Shown here: one piece after another, positions 26,425 to 36,174 of the stretch
How positions within the stretch are numbered: position 1 is the first letter of the stretch
Layout: every line of letters starts with the position of its first letter
Origin: Echinicola pacifica DSM 19836
GTDB taxonomy: Bacteria; Bacteroidota; Bacteroidia; Cytophagales; Cyclobacteriaceae
DNA length: 64,000 nt
Direction: 5' to 3'
Assembly: GCF_000373245.1 (NCBI RefSeq)
Contig: NZ_KB890738.1
Location: 62,001 to 126,000 of the forward strand
Made by a program: the position numbers and the translations under genes
The notes under the pieces: model-generated
What the model saw: the letters and a program-made list of their open reading frames with translations, nothing else
Told to the model about the DNA's origin: nothing
The model's database searches: none

Positions 26425-27888
26425 TTATACCTCCCAACCTTCGCGGTAGGTACGGCCCACAAATTGGTTGGCATCTTCAAGGTTAGTGATCTGCATTTTT
26501 TCACCATCCCAAAGTAACTTCTTACGGCCATAATATTCCGTCTTGCCCTTGGCATTTTCTTTTCTTAGCATATAACTTCTGATTGCCAGGTTACCCATAA
26601 GTACCGTCTCAGTCATAGGTCCGGCATAGTCAAATGAGGAGGTCAATTCCTTATGCTCCTTGCTTGCAAAACCAGCTTTACAGGCATCCACCCACTTGCG
26701 TTGGTGGCCATATTCTGGCTCTGGGAAGTCCTCCGTTTCAGGGCCAAACTCGGTGGTACCATCATTGAGGTACAACTTAGGCATCAATGGAGAGCTATCA
26801 TTAATATTGGTAGAGATTATGCCTTTTTCGCCAATGATCAATACGCCGTTGGCACTTTCAGCTCCTCCGATATCGTGATCAGCAGGGATAATATCAGGGT
26901 GTGAAGGACGAATACCACCATCACTCCAAGTCATTTCTATTGGAGCCTTACTTTTATCTGTCGCATCAAAGTGCAAAGTAATAAAAGATGAGGCAGGGCA
27001 TCCTTCCGGATGATAATCAGGCGTCCACATCTGAGAGTACACTGCCCCTACGCTGCATTCAGCATCTTTGGGGTAGTGAAGGCCCAGGGTCCTGAAAGGG
27101 ATATCCACTAGGTGGCATCCTACATCGCCCAAAGCACCTGTTCCATATTCCCACCATCCACGCCAGTTGAACGGATGAAGATTTGGAGTATAAGGAATTT
27201 TCTTGGATGGGCCTAACCAAAGGTCCCAGGCGAGATCATCCGGCTTCTGGCTTGGATCAGGCTGAGGGAAGGTATTCCCCTGAGGCCATACTGGACGATT
27301 GGTCCAGATCTGCACCTTAGAGATGGCCCCTAACTTGTCTGAATCCACCCATTTCTGGATCATCCCTAATAATGGATTGGAGCCACCCTGGTTTCCCATT
27401 TGGGTTACCACTTTTTGGTCTCTCGCCATCTGGGTAAGCATCCGCGCCTCACGAATATTATGAGTCATAGGTTTCTGCACGTACACGTGTATGCCTCGTT
27501 GCATCGCAAATGCCGCAGCCGGACCATGCACGTGATCTGGCGTAGAAATGGTCACTGCATCAATGTCCTTTTCCTTGTCAAGCATCACCCTGTAATCTTG
27601 GTACCTCTTGGCATCAGGAAAATTCTTAACGGACTGTGCTGCAGAACCTGAAAAATCAACGTCACACAAGGCAACAACGCGCTCTCTGCCATTGACAGAA
27701 GCGTTCTTAATATCACTTATTCCTTTACCTCCGGCGCCTATGGCCGCAATATTTAGTTGATCACTGGGAGCAGTAAATCCTACTCCACCCAAGACATGCC
27801 TTGGCACAATGAATACTGAAGAGGCTAATGCTGTGTTTTTAATAAAATTTCTCCGAGAATTATCGGCTTTTTTTTCCGGGTTTTCCAT
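26425..27888 (-). CDS. Gfo/Idh/MocA-family oxidoreductase with twin-arginine signal
   Basis: 487 aa. The start at 27888 gives MENPEKKADNSRRNFIKNTA, a Tat signal (Arg12-Arg13), so the folded enzyme with its cofactor is exported to the periplasm. The Rossmann domain follows with IAAIGAGGKG, then TPDHVHGPAAAFAMQRGIHV and VQKPMTHNIREARML, the EKP-like motif of this family with Gln in place of Glu. The C-terminal part has EYGTGALGDVGCHLVD. Family members act as NAD(P)-dependent sugar dehydrogenases or, in some branches, as glycosidases by an oxidative route. It is divergent from a SusC/D pair, which may supply its substrate. Activity cannot be assigned. Confidence 0.88.
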   Translation of the reverse strand: MENPEKKADNSRRNFIKNTALASSVFIVPRHVLGGVGFTAPSDQLNIAAIGAGGKGISDIKNASVNGRERVVALCDVDFSGSAAQSVKNFPDAKRYQDYRVMLDKEKDIDAVTISTPDHVHGPAAAFAMQRGIHVYVQKPMTHNIREARMLTQMARDQKVVTQMGNQGGSNPLLGMIQKWVDSDKLGAISKVQIWTNRPVWPQGNTFPQPDPSQKPDDLAWDLWLGPSKKIPYTPNLHPFNWRGWWEYGTGALGDVGCHLVDIPFRTLGLHYPKDAECSVGAVYSQMWTPDYHPEGCPASSFITLHFDATDKSKAPIEMTWSDGGIRPSHPDIIPADHDIGGAESANGVLIIGEKGIISTNINDSSPLMPKLYLNDGTTEFGPETEDFPEPEYGHQRKWVDACKAGFASKEHKELTSSFDYAGPMTETVLMGNLAIRSYMLRKENAKGKTEYYGRKKLLWDGEKMQITNLEDANQFVGRTYREGWEV

Positions 27889-28716
27889 TGGGTATTTAGT
27901 TAACAGGGTTTTGCTTAATCGAATTACCTTCCTAAAAATAGGCATTTTTCTGTATCAATTCCTACTTTTACTTATTTAATAACATTGGCCAAAGCCTCAT
28001 AAACACCTCTTCAAATAGAGGTAATATTTCCTCCTTGATATAATCCTTCGCTTTCCATTCTTTGCCCAATTCCAAGGATCGACATCTATGTAAAAATATA
28101 ATTATTTATATTCAAAACTTTATTTTTCTAAAATAATCCATCAACTGTTGGAATTATCGGCGTTTCAGATCAAAATCATCATCCATTTCATACCCGAAAT
28201 AAATCCTTTTATAAAAAATTTTATTTTTTGATTAATATTATATAATTTACTACCAATTGATACAATATTAACCCTAAACCTAGTTCATATGAAAAATTTT
28301 AACCCGAATATAGTAGCCTTATTTTTTACTTTTAGACATGGCCGGAATAGAACCCATTAGGCCTTCGGGAATTTTTACCCTATCCCATTATCCAAAATAG
28401 CATTCTCAGTTTACAACCTTCCTTATTTGGTTATAGCTCAGAAAATGCAAACGTTCTCATTTTGAATTTCTCATAATACCTAAATAAAAACCTATGCTAA
28501 ATCTAATCAAACTACCTACTTTCTACGGTTCGGGATAATGATCCCTCAACCCTAAAGAAAGCTCCGAAATTTATGGTGCCGTAAAATTTTTGATTTTCTG
28601 ATGGACCAGCCTAGTTTATTTCTTCTGAAGAGATAAGTTCTGTTTTGGAATACCAGTGCTCAGGACCTTTGCTTTACCTTTTTTTTGGAATTAAAAACCA
28701 TAATAATCTAACCCTC
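27889..28716. other. Long AT-rich divergent region upstream of susC
   Basis: 828 bp without a credible gene. Most of it is very AT-rich. TACTTTTA at 28327-28334 resembles a -7 box, but lies almost 400 bp before the susC start, so a long leader or another promoter is possible. No regulator gene or SusR-like sensor is present. Confidence 0.4.
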
Positions 28717-31700
28717 ATGAAAAAAACTATAACCCACCTAAAAGTGGGCCTGGCAGCGCTATGCTTATTTCTAGCGGCCAGTTTCCCCAATCATGCGGCC
28801 TATGGCCAGAGCATACAGATCACAGGTACAGTCACAGATGCAGATAATGGAGAGTCCATCCCCGGCGTCAATATCTCTCAAAAAGGCACCACCAGCGGAA
28901 CCATCACCGACTTAGACGGCAAATTCAGCCTCCAAGCCCCCGGAGATGGTATTTTGGTATTTTCATTTATTGGATACACCACGCAGGAAGTACCTATTAA
29001 TGGTCAAAAATCAATAAATGTCACCCTTTCCTCCGATGTAACAGGTCTGGAAGAAGTGGTGGTAGTAGGCTACGGTACTCAGAAGAAAGCCGACTTAACC
29101 GGTGCTGTGTCCGTAGTAAAAATGGACGAAATGAGCCAGCAACCTACCGCCAACCTTACCAGCCAGCTGCAAGGCCGAGTGTCCGGGGTAACCATCACCG
29201 GATCAGGACAGCCTGGACAGGCCCCTCAGGTAAAAATCCGAGGCGTCAACACCTTCGGGAATAACACTCCTCTATATGTGGTAGATGGTGTCCCTACGGA
29301 CGGCATCAATGACCTTAACCCAAATGATGTGGAAACCATGCAGGTCCTTAAGGATGCTGGTGCAGCCTCCATCTACGGGTCAAGAGCGGCCAATGGCGTG
29401 ATCATCGTCACCACAAAGAGAGGTCGTGGAGATGTGAAAGTGAATTATAATATGTACATCGGTACGCAGACGGTGAGAAGCGGCAACCCATGGAATATCC
29501 TGAACCCTCAGGAAATGGCGAACCTGAAATTTCAAGCCATCAGAAATGGCAATCCGGATGCCGTCATCAATGACGAGCAATATGGATCAGGCCCTAATCC
29601 GGTATTGCCAAATTATATCTCCCCAGCAGGGTCTCAGACGGTCGATGAATCCACCTATAATGTGAATCCTTTCTATACCGATGCTCAGGACCTAGACAAC
29701 TTCAACCGAATAGTGGAGGCCAATAAGTCTGGCACCAACTGGTTTCAGGAGATCTTTGCGCCAGCAAGAATCCAAAGTCATAACCTATCTGTAAGTGGCG
29801 GTGGTGACCAAGGAAACTATTTCTTCAGCACCAATTATTTTGAGCAGCAAGGTACGCTCATGAATACTTATCTAAAGAGATATACTATTCGAGCAAACAG
29901 CGTCTATAATGTAACTAAAAACATTAGAATCGGTGAAAACTTAGGGTATTCAATCTCTCAAAACCCAACCATTTCCAATTTGGACGAGGGAAGTGCTATT
30001 GGCATGTCCTTCAGACAGCAGCCTATCATCCCCGTATATGATATCATGGGCAATTTTGCCGGATCCTTTGGGCCGGGCTTGGGAAATGCCAAAAACTCGG
30101 TAGCTATCCAAGAAAGAACCGCTAATAACCGCGGAGTGGCCAGCAGGCTCTTTGGTAATGTCTTTGCTGAAGTGGATTTCTTAAAGCACTTTAAGGCAAG
30201 AACAAGTTTTGGGGGACAATATTATGCCAACTCATATAATAGATTCCAATTCCCGGAATATGAAAACTCCGAAAACTTAAGTGTTAACCAATATACTGAA
30301 GGAGCAGATTTTAATTTCAACTATACCTGGACCAATACGGTCACTTATACGCGAGAAATAAATGATAAGCATAACCTGTCCATTCTTGCAGGCACAGAGG
30401 CCTATAAAAATAACGGCAGAAATATGGAAGGATACACTCAAGGATACTTCTCTTTTGACCCGAACTATGTAACGCTAACGAATGGATCTGGCACACAGCA
30501 GCATACCAGCTCCCTGTATAAGGATGCACTATTCTCCATCTTTGGCAGAGTAGATTACTCTTATGATGACCGATATATCGTCAGTGCGACGGTACGTCGT
30601 GATGGATCCTCCCGATTCCTGAATGAGCAATTTGGGGTGTTCCCAGCAATAAGTGCAGGCTGGAGAGTCTCCGAAGAGGACTTCATGCCAGAATCCAACT
30701 GGCTGGACGACCTGAAAATCAGAGGTGGATATGGAGTGATGGGAAATCAGCTGAACGTAGCACCTGACAACTCCTTCTCCACTTATGAAGGGGTGAAGAA
30801 TTCCTCTTATTACCCAATCGATGGAAGCAATTCCGTAATTACCGAAGGATTTCAGCAAAAGCGAATTGGCAATCCTGATGCAAAATGGGAGAGAAATATC
30901 AACTCAAATATAGGTGTAGATGCAAGTTTATGGCAAGGTAAATTACAGTTGACCATCGATTATTACACCAAAACGGTGGATGATCTACTATATAACCCAG
31001 AGGTAATCGCCACTGAGGGTACTGCCGAGCCTCCCTATATCAATATTGCCAAGATGACAAATAAAGGGCTGGACTTTGATGCGAGCACGTATTTCACCAT
31101 AAGCAAGGACCTGACTTTCAATACCTCCTTATCCTTCACGACTTATAGCAATGAAATTGTGAAAATTGCTGACGGGGTACCTTATTTTGATCAGGAAGGT
31201 CGTCGATTTAATGGTAGTAATATTATCAGAAACCAGGTAGGCCGACCAGTAAGTGAGTTCTTCGGCTATCAGGTCGTAGGATTCTGGGACTCTCAATCTG
31301 AGGTAGATCAAGCCAACACCTCTGCTTCGGAGATATTGAATGATCCTAATGCCACCTACCAGGATGGAATCGGAGTAGGTAGATTTAAGTATCAGGATGT
31401 CAATGGTGACGGTATCATCACGGCTGATGATCGTACAGGTCTTGGCAATCCAAATCCAAAATTCAGCTACGGTATCAACCTTGGCCTGGAATATAAAAAC
31501 TGGGATTTCAGCATGTTCCTTTATGGAGTTAGCGGAAATGACATTTGGAATAATGTAAAATGGTGGACCGATTTCTATAGCTCATTCCAGGGAGCAAAGA
31601 GTTATACTGCCCTATATGACTCCTGGACTCCAGAGAATATGAATGCCTCTGCTCCCATCCAAGAGAGCCAAGGCTCATTCAGTACTGCTGGTGTACCGAA

Positions 31701-31956
31701 CTCTTATTTTGTGGAGAAAGGATCTTATTTAAGAGCAAAACAAACTCAAATAGGCTATAACTTCACCAAGACTCAGATCGATCGACTGCACTTGGGCGCC
31801 TTGAGAGTATATGTGCAAGCGGCCAATTTATTTACCATTACCAAGTATTCAGGTCTGGATCCAGAAATTTCAGGTGGCACCACCAATTTTGGAATTGATG
31901 AAGGACAATATCCGAATCAACGTCAGTTTATCTTTGGTTTAAATGTTTCTTTCTAA
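28717..31956 (+). CDS. SusC/RagA-family TonB-dependent outer-membrane transporter
   Basis: 1079 aa. Start chosen at ATG 28717, giving a normal signal peptide (MKKTITHLKVGLAALCLFLA... to about Gly35). A carboxypeptidase-D-regulatory-like domain follows (GTVTDADNGESIPGVNISQ, about 43-115), then the plug (GLEEVVVVGYGTQKKADLTG, LQGRVSGV, DAGAASIYGSRAANGVIIVTTK) and the 22-strand barrel ending RQFIFGLNVSF. There is no STN domain, so it is not expected to signal through a FecR/ECF pair. It imports an oligosaccharide or other large nutrient using TonB energy, with the SusD encoded 18 bp downstream. The substrate is not evident because no glycosidase gene follows. Confidence 0.95.
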   Translation: MKKTITHLKVGLAALCLFLAASFPNHAAYGQSIQITGTVTDADNGESIPGVNISQKGTTSGTITDLDGKFSLQAPGDGILVFSFIGYTTQEVPINGQKSINVTLSSDVTGLEEVVVVGYGTQKKADLTGAVSVVKMDEMSQQPTANLTSQLQGRVSGVTITGSGQPGQAPQVKIRGVNTFGNNTPLYVVDGVPTDGINDLNPNDVETMQVLKDAGAASIYGSRAANGVIIVTTKRGRGDVKVNYNMYIGTQTVRSGNPWNILNPQEMANLKFQAIRNGNPDAVINDEQYGSGPNPVLPNYISPAGSQTVDESTYNVNPFYTDAQDLDNFNRIVEANKSGTNWFQEIFAPARIQSHNLSVSGGGDQGNYFFSTNYFEQQGTLMNTYLKRYTIRANSVYNVTKNIRIGENLGYSISQNPTISNLDEGSAIGMSFRQQPIIPVYDIMGNFAGSFGPGLGNAKNSVAIQERTANNRGVASRLFGNVFAEVDFLKHFKARTSFGGQYYANSYNRFQFPEYENSENLSVNQYTEGADFNFNYTWTNTVTYTREINDKHNLSILAGTEAYKNNGRNMEGYTQGYFSFDPNYVTLTNGSGTQQHTSSLYKDALFSIFGRVDYSYDDRYIVSATVRRDGSSRFLNEQFGVFPAISAGWRVSEEDFMPESNWLDDLKIRGGYGVMGNQLNVAPDNSFSTYEGVKNSSYYPIDGSNSVITEGFQQKRIGNPDAKWERNINSNIGVDASLWQGKLQLTIDYYTKTVDDLLYNPEVIATEGTAEPPYINIAKMTNKGLDFDASTYFTISKDLTFNTSLSFTTYSNEIVKIADGVPYFDQEGRRFNGSNIIRNQVGRPVSEFFGYQVVGFWDSQSEVDQANTSASEILNDPNATYQDGIGVGRFKYQDVNGDGIITADDRTGLGNPNPKFSYGINLGLEYKNWDFSMFLYGVSGNDIWNNVKWWTDFYSSFQGAKSYTALYDSWTPENMNASAPIQESQGSFSTAGVPNSYFVEKGSYLRAKQTQIGYNFTKTQIDRLHLGALRVYVQAANLFTITKYSGLDPEISGGTTNFGIDEGQYPNQRQFIFGLNVSF

Positions 31957-31974
31957 GCCTAAAAAATTAAAATC

Positions 31975-33759
31975 ATGAAAAAATTATCAATATCATATAT
32001 ACTTCTGGCACTCTTGGCACTGGGGATCACCTCATCCTGCTCAGAGGAGTTTCTAGACCAACCTGCCCTTGGCGCACTAGGCGATGATGTACTCGCCAAT
32101 CGGGACGGTGTAAACAACCTACTCATAGGAGCCTATGCGGCACTAGATGGCCAAGGCTCTGGCGGAACAGACGCCCTTGGCGGAGGCAGTGGCTGGGAAG
32201 CTGCTCCCGAAAACTGGATCTATGGCACTGTAGCCGGCGGCGAAGCTTCCAAAGGCAGCTTTGCAGGTGATCAGCCCGCTATTGATCCTATCGTAAATTT
32301 CTATAGTAGTGCTTCCAATGGATTCTTCAACACCAAATGGAAAGCGACTTATGAGGGAATAAAACGTACCAATAACGTACTCACCATCCTCGCCGCTACA
32401 GAGGATCTCACTCAGGAGGAAAGAGATAATATCTCTGCTCAAGCTAGATTCTTAAGAGGCCACTTTTATTTTGAACTGAAAAAAATGTTCAATATGGTAC
32501 CTTGGGTAGATGAAAATACTGAAGATCCTAATCAACCAAATAACGTAGATATTTGGCCAAACATAGAGGCAGATTTTGAGTATGCTTACGACAAGCTTCC
32601 TGAAACGCAGGATGACTTTGGCAGAGCAAACAAATGGGCTGCCGCCGCATATATGGGGAAAACCTATCTATATCAGAAAAAATACCAGGAGGCAAACACC
32701 ATCTTCAAGCAGGTAATTGCGAATGGGGTCAATTCTGCAGGTGTTAAATATGAGCTATTGGGCAAGTTTGCAGACAACTTTGATGCAGCTAAGGAAAATA
32801 ATTCTGAAACCATCTTTGATATCCAAATGGTGGCCAATGCAGGTACAGGGACGATAAGTAACTCCAATTCTGGAAATATGCTGAACTTCCCATACAATAG
32901 CCCCTTCCGTTGCTGCGGATTTTATCAGCCTACACAGGACCTGGTAAACTCCTTCAAAACAGACCCTACAACAGGTCTTCCTATCCTGGACAACTATAAC
33001 CAAGATCCGGTAAAATCCGATATGGGACTTACTTCTACTGATGCATTTGTTCCTTATACAGGATCCCTGGACCCACGCTTGGACTGGACTGTAGGCCGAA
33101 GAGGCATTCCTTATCATGACTGGGGACATCACCCAGGTCAGACCTGGGTAAGAGACCAAAGCTATGGCGGGCCCTACGCTCCTAAGAAAACCATCTACTG
33201 GCAAGCCACTCAAGGCCTCTATTCTGACCAAAGCACCTGGGCACCAGGTACAGCGATCAACGTCCACGTCATCCGCTATGCTGATGTCCTGCTGATGACT
33301 GCGGAGACGGAAGCCCAGCTAGGTAATCTAACAGGAGCTATGGCTCTGGTCAATGAGATACGAGCAAGAGCGATGAACGTAGATGGCTACTTGAAGCAAT
33401 ACATCAATGTCAACGCACCGATGAACGGATTTAGCACCACGCCTGCGGCTAATTACAATATCAATCTATACACCAGTGCGCAATTTGGCGATATGGACAG
33501 TGCGCTGAAAGTCATCTATAGAGAGCGTAAGCTCGAACTTGCGATGGAAGGTCACCGATTCTTTGACTTAGTGCGATGGGGAATCGCTGAGAGTGAACTC
33601 AACGCTTACTTCGCTTATCAAGGTTCTATCACCAAGGATGTGGAGGGCGGAAAATTCACCGCACCAAAAAACAATTATTACCCAATTCCACAGCGTCAAA
33701 TTGACCTTAGTGTGAAGGATGGCACTCCGATGCTCACTCAAAACCCTTCTTATAATTAA
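31975..33759 (+). CDS. SusD/RagB-family nutrient-binding lipoprotein
   Basis: 594 aa lipoprotein (signal ending ITSSC, Cys22, then SEEFLDQPALGALG, typical SusD N-terminus). Helical TPR landmarks: ARFLRGHFYFELKKMF, VIRYADVLLMTAETEAQLGN, ALVNEIRARA, and at the C-terminus YRERKLELAMEGHRFFDLVRWG and YYPIPQRQIDLS. Forms the surface lid on the SusC encoded just upstream; the two make one operon, ended by the terminator at 33782-33812. At nearly 600 residues it belongs to the longer SusD types. Ligand unknown. Confidence 0.95.
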   Translation: MKKLSISYILLALLALGITSSCSEEFLDQPALGALGDDVLANRDGVNNLLIGAYAALDGQGSGGTDALGGGSGWEAAPENWIYGTVAGGEASKGSFAGDQPAIDPIVNFYSSASNGFFNTKWKATYEGIKRTNNVLTILAATEDLTQEERDNISAQARFLRGHFYFELKKMFNMVPWVDENTEDPNQPNNVDIWPNIEADFEYAYDKLPETQDDFGRANKWAAAAYMGKTYLYQKKYQEANTIFKQVIANGVNSAGVKYELLGKFADNFDAAKENNSETIFDIQMVANAGTGTISNSNSGNMLNFPYNSPFRCCGFYQPTQDLVNSFKTDPTTGLPILDNYNQDPVKSDMGLTSTDAFVPYTGSLDPRLDWTVGRRGIPYHDWGHHPGQTWVRDQSYGGPYAPKKTIYWQATQGLYSDQSTWAPGTAINVHVIRYADVLLMTAETEAQLGNLTGAMALVNEIRARAMNVDGYLKQYINVNAPMNGFSTTPAANYNINLYTSAQFGDMDSALKVIYRERKLELAMEGHRFFDLVRWGIAESELNAYFAYQGSITKDVEGGKFTAPKNNYYPIPQRQIDLSVKDGTPMLTQNPSYN

Positions 33760-33781
33760 TACCAACTGCTTTATATACTTG

Positions 33782-33812
33782 AAAAGGGAGCCTATTTTGG
33801 CTCCCTTTTTTT
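33782..33812 (+). terminator. Terminator of the susC-susD operon
   Basis: 11-bp perfect stem AAAAGGGAGCC (33782-33792) / GGCTCCCTTTT (33799-33809) and a T run. Confidence 0.9.
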
Positions 33813-33895
33813 TGATATTAATTAAATATTAAGTGTGTCGATTTGATTTAAACTATTCATAATCCCACTTTCGAAATGGCCGGAAAATAAATACC

Positions 33896-33984
33896 TACTT
33901 TTGAAACTCGTACAGCAAACGATATTTTTTTAACTCCTTGCTTTACTTTTTAAAAAAGACGTTGATGCGAATCAGCGTCTTTTT
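33896..33984 (+). ncRNA. Candidate small RNA transcription unit
   Basis: A perfect -7 box TACTTTTG at 33896-33903 is followed about 50 bp later by a terminator hairpin: AAAAAGACGTTGAT (to 33966), loop GCGA, ATCAGCGTCTTTTT (33971-33984, one G-U pair). No reading frame links the two, and the upstream operon already ends at 33812. The transcript would be roughly 75-80 nt, starting near 33908. A -33 box is weak (TTTC at 33869). The unit might otherwise be a remnant. Confidence 0.35.
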
Positions 33985-34076
33985 CTTTGCTGTATCGAAG
34001 CCTTCCTTCTCCTCCACCAGAGCGCCGCCGGAAATCACATGAGGGAGCACTTCGCCAAAAAACACAAAACAATAGA

Positions 34077-34112
34077 CAAAAAAAATCCCTCCAACAAACA
34101 GTCAGAGGGAGC
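34077..34112 (-). terminator. Terminator of ftsY
   Basis: Stem TCCCTC (34086-34091) / GAGGGA (34105-34110) with a run of eight or more T on the minus strand. Confidence 0.7.
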
Positions 34113-34184
34113 AAGTATTTTTATTGGTAAGAAGAAAACCTGTAATTAAGTTATCATTTCAGAGCTATCGAAAGAGTATCGATT

Positions 34185-35144
34185 TTATGATTTTTGCTTA
34201 AATAGGGAATCAACAAATTCAATTCTATTAAAAACCTGAAGATCTGTGACCTTCTCACCAACGCCTATATATTTTACAGGGATTTTAAACTGATCAGATA
34301 TACCGATTACCACACCACCCTTGGCGGTACCATCAAGCTTGGTGATTGCCAAGGCGTTGATTTCGGTAGCTTTGGTAAATTCTTTGGCTTGGATGAAGGC
34401 ATTTTGGCCCGTGGAACCATCCAGCACCAGAAGGATTTCATGTGGTGCATCATCGATAAATTTCTGCATGACCCTTTTGATTTTGGTCAGTTCGTTCATC
34501 AGGTTCACTTTGGTATGGAGTCTTCCGGCGGTATCTACGATCACGACATCCGCGCCCATTTCCACGCCCTGCTTGACGGTGTCAAAAGCAACAGAAGCAG
34601 GATCAGCATTCATGCCATGAGAAACTACGGGGACATCCACGCGCTCCCCCCAGAGGATAAGCTGATCCACAGCGGCAGCACGGAAGGTATCGGCGGCCCC
34701 AAGGACCACTGATTTTCCAGCGCTTTTAAACTGGTGAGCGAGCTTACCGATGGTGGTAGTTTTCCCAACACCATTCACTCCGACGACCATGATTATATAA
34801 GGCTTCTTATCAGCAGGAAGGTCAAAATTAGACAGGTCCTGAGCGTTATTTTCTTCCAATAAGCCCACGATTTCTTCCCGAAGGATTTTATCCAGCTCGG
34901 TGGTGTTGACATATTTGTCTCTGGCGACCCTTTCTTCGATTCGCTGAATCACCTTGATGGTAGTATCGACACCGACATCAGAGGTTATCAGAATTTCTTC
35001 CAGCTCATCCAACACTTCATCATCCACTTTGGACTTGCCGATTACGGCCTTTCCAAGCTTAGAGAATAGATTATCACTGGTTTTTTGAAGGCCTTTATCC
35101 AGGCTTTCCTTTTTATCTTTAGAAAAAAATCCAAAAATTCCCAT
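34185..35144 (-). CDS. ftsY: Signal recognition particle receptor FtsY
   Basis: 319 aa from ATG 35144 (a second ATG two codons upstream is possible). The NG domain fills nearly the whole protein: N domain about 15-95, then GTPase motifs GVNGVGKTTTIGKLA (P-loop), DTFRAAA, VIVDTAGRLHTK, ITKLDGTAKGG, and the closing GVGEKVTDLQVF. The acidic A domain of E. coli FtsY is missing, usual for this phylum. It docks ribosome-SRP complexes at the inner membrane. It is the last gene after rpmB-rpmG-DUF4295, separated from them by a strong hairpin. Confidence 0.96.
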   Translation of the reverse strand: MGIFGFFSKDKKESLDKGLQKTSDNLFSKLGKAVIGKSKVDDEVLDELEEILITSDVGVDTTIKVIQRIEERVARDKYVNTTELDKILREEIVGLLEENNAQDLSNFDLPADKKPYIIMVVGVNGVGKTTTIGKLAHQFKSAGKSVVLGAADTFRAAAVDQLILWGERVDVPVVSHGMNADPASVAFDTVKQGVEMGADVVIVDTAGRLHTKVNLMNELTKIKRVMQKFIDDAPHEILLVLDGSTGQNAFIQAKEFTKATEINALAITKLDGTAKGGVVIGISDQFKIPVKYIGVGEKVTDLQVFNRIEFVDSLFKQKS

Positions 35145-35177
35145 AGTCATTCACATCTTAGACCCGAATATAATCAT

Positions 35178-35211
35178 AAAATCCCTCTCGAAACGAATCG
35201 AGAGGGATTAT
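35178..35211 (-). terminator. Hairpin between the DUF4295 gene and ftsY (terminator or attenuator)
   Basis: 12-bp perfect stem AATCCCTCTCGA (35180-35191) / TCGAGAGGGATT (35198-35209); on the minus strand it is followed by TTTTATG, a short T tract. It may reduce read-through from the ribosomal genes into ftsY. Confidence 0.6.
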
Positions 35212-35241
35212 CCCTTTTGCATTACGATTTAAGCAAGGCAA

Positions 35242-35394
35242 TTACTTTGCAAGGGTATCCTTCACCTCAGTGGTGGGTACCATCTCTTCTCTGAAAGTGT
35301 ATGCGCCAGTTTTCTCAGACTTTACAGCCTTAATTACCTTAGCGTAAGTCACACCACCTTCTTTTTTCAGGGTTGCTACTACTTTCTTAGCCAT
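35242..35394 (-). CDS. DUF4295 family small protein
   Basis: A 50-aa basic protein beginning MAKKVVATLKKEGGVTYAKV and ending EVKDTLAK. It is found in Bacteroidota only, always between rpmG and ftsY, and probably is a ribosome-associated factor; no activity is known. The start has the same context as its neighbours, and the codon boundaries fit 51 codons including TAA. Confidence 0.88.
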   Translation of the reverse strand: MAKKVVATLKKEGGVTYAKVIKAVKSEKTGAYTFREEMVPTTEVKDTLAK

Positions 35395-35450
35395 ATCTTT
35401 TTAGGTTTAATGGACAGCTTGCATCAAGCAAACCTGTCGGCTCCTTAAAA

Positions 35451-35633
35451 TTATTTAATTTCTTTATGAACCGTCACCTTCTTCAAGATTGGATTGAACT
35501 TCTTAAGTTCCAATCTCTCGGTTGTGTTTTTACGGTTTTTGGTCGTGATATATCTTGAAGTGCCTGGAACACCACTATTCTTGTGCTCTGTACATTCCAA
35601 AATCACTTGAACTCTGTTACCTTTCTTAGCCAT
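35451..35633 (-). CDS. rpmG: 50S ribosomal protein L33
   Basis: 60 aa, [18 protein letters not shown] with the L33 fold: [14 protein letters not shown] and [16 protein letters not shown]. The zinc cysteine pairs of the C+ paralogue are absent apart from one Cys, so it is a zinc-free C- form. Located 31 bp after rpmB in the ribosomal cluster. Confidence 0.96.
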   Translation of the reverse strand: MAKKGNRVQVILECTEHKNSGVPGTSRYITTKNRKNTTERLELKKFNPILKKVTVHKEIK

Positions 35634-35664
35634 CGCTCTCTGTATTTATTGGATTCGGAATTGA

Positions 35665-35910
35665 TTACTTAATAATGCTAATGTGCCCCTTTGCCTGAGC
35701 TTCTTTCAACACTGCGCTTATGCCCTTCTTATTGATTGTTCTCAATGCTTTTGAAGAAACTTTTAACGTGATCCAAGCATCTTCCTCTGGCACATAGAAA
35801 CTCTTCTTGTGCAGGTTAGGATAAAACTTACGCTTGGTCTTGTTGTTCGCATGCGATACATTATTACCTACTCGAGGTCTTTTACCGGTGATGTCACAAA
35901 CTTTTGCCAT
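35665..35910 (-). CDS. rpmB: 50S ribosomal protein L28
   Basis: 81 aa with the L28 signature [38 protein letters not shown] and [14 protein letters not shown]. It is the first gene of the rpmB-rpmG-DUF4295-(ftsY) run and therefore next to the promoter, which should lie at 35911-35980. Binds 23S rRNA in the large subunit. Confidence 0.97.
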   Translation of the reverse strand: MAKVCDITGKRPRVGNNVSHANNKTKRKFYPNLHKKSFYVPEEDAWITLKVSSKALRTINKKGISAVLKEAQAKGHISIIK

Positions 35911-36174
35911 GATATATGATCGTAATTTTTAAGACGTTTTTCTAATTGAGTCTGCAAATATCGGAAGATTTCCTGAATAACCAAAAGACCAGCCAAAAAA
36001 TATTAGCTAAATGATTGGATTTCATCTCCATTGACTTCTTTTACTCATGTTTTTCCTGCCAAAACCCCTATAGGCAACATATTTGCTCCCACTTAGGCCA
36101 TGACAGTCGCTTTCACTATATTTATGTTTCTATAGCGAAAGCCCAAATATACGAAAAAATTAAAAACTAAGTCT

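Larger units (their letters stand above)
33813..34184. other. Gene-free stretch between susD and ftsY
   Basis: 372 bp with no protein gene. It contains a candidate small RNA (about 33910-33984) with its own -7 box and terminator, and the ftsY terminator at 34077-34112. Confidence 0.5.
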
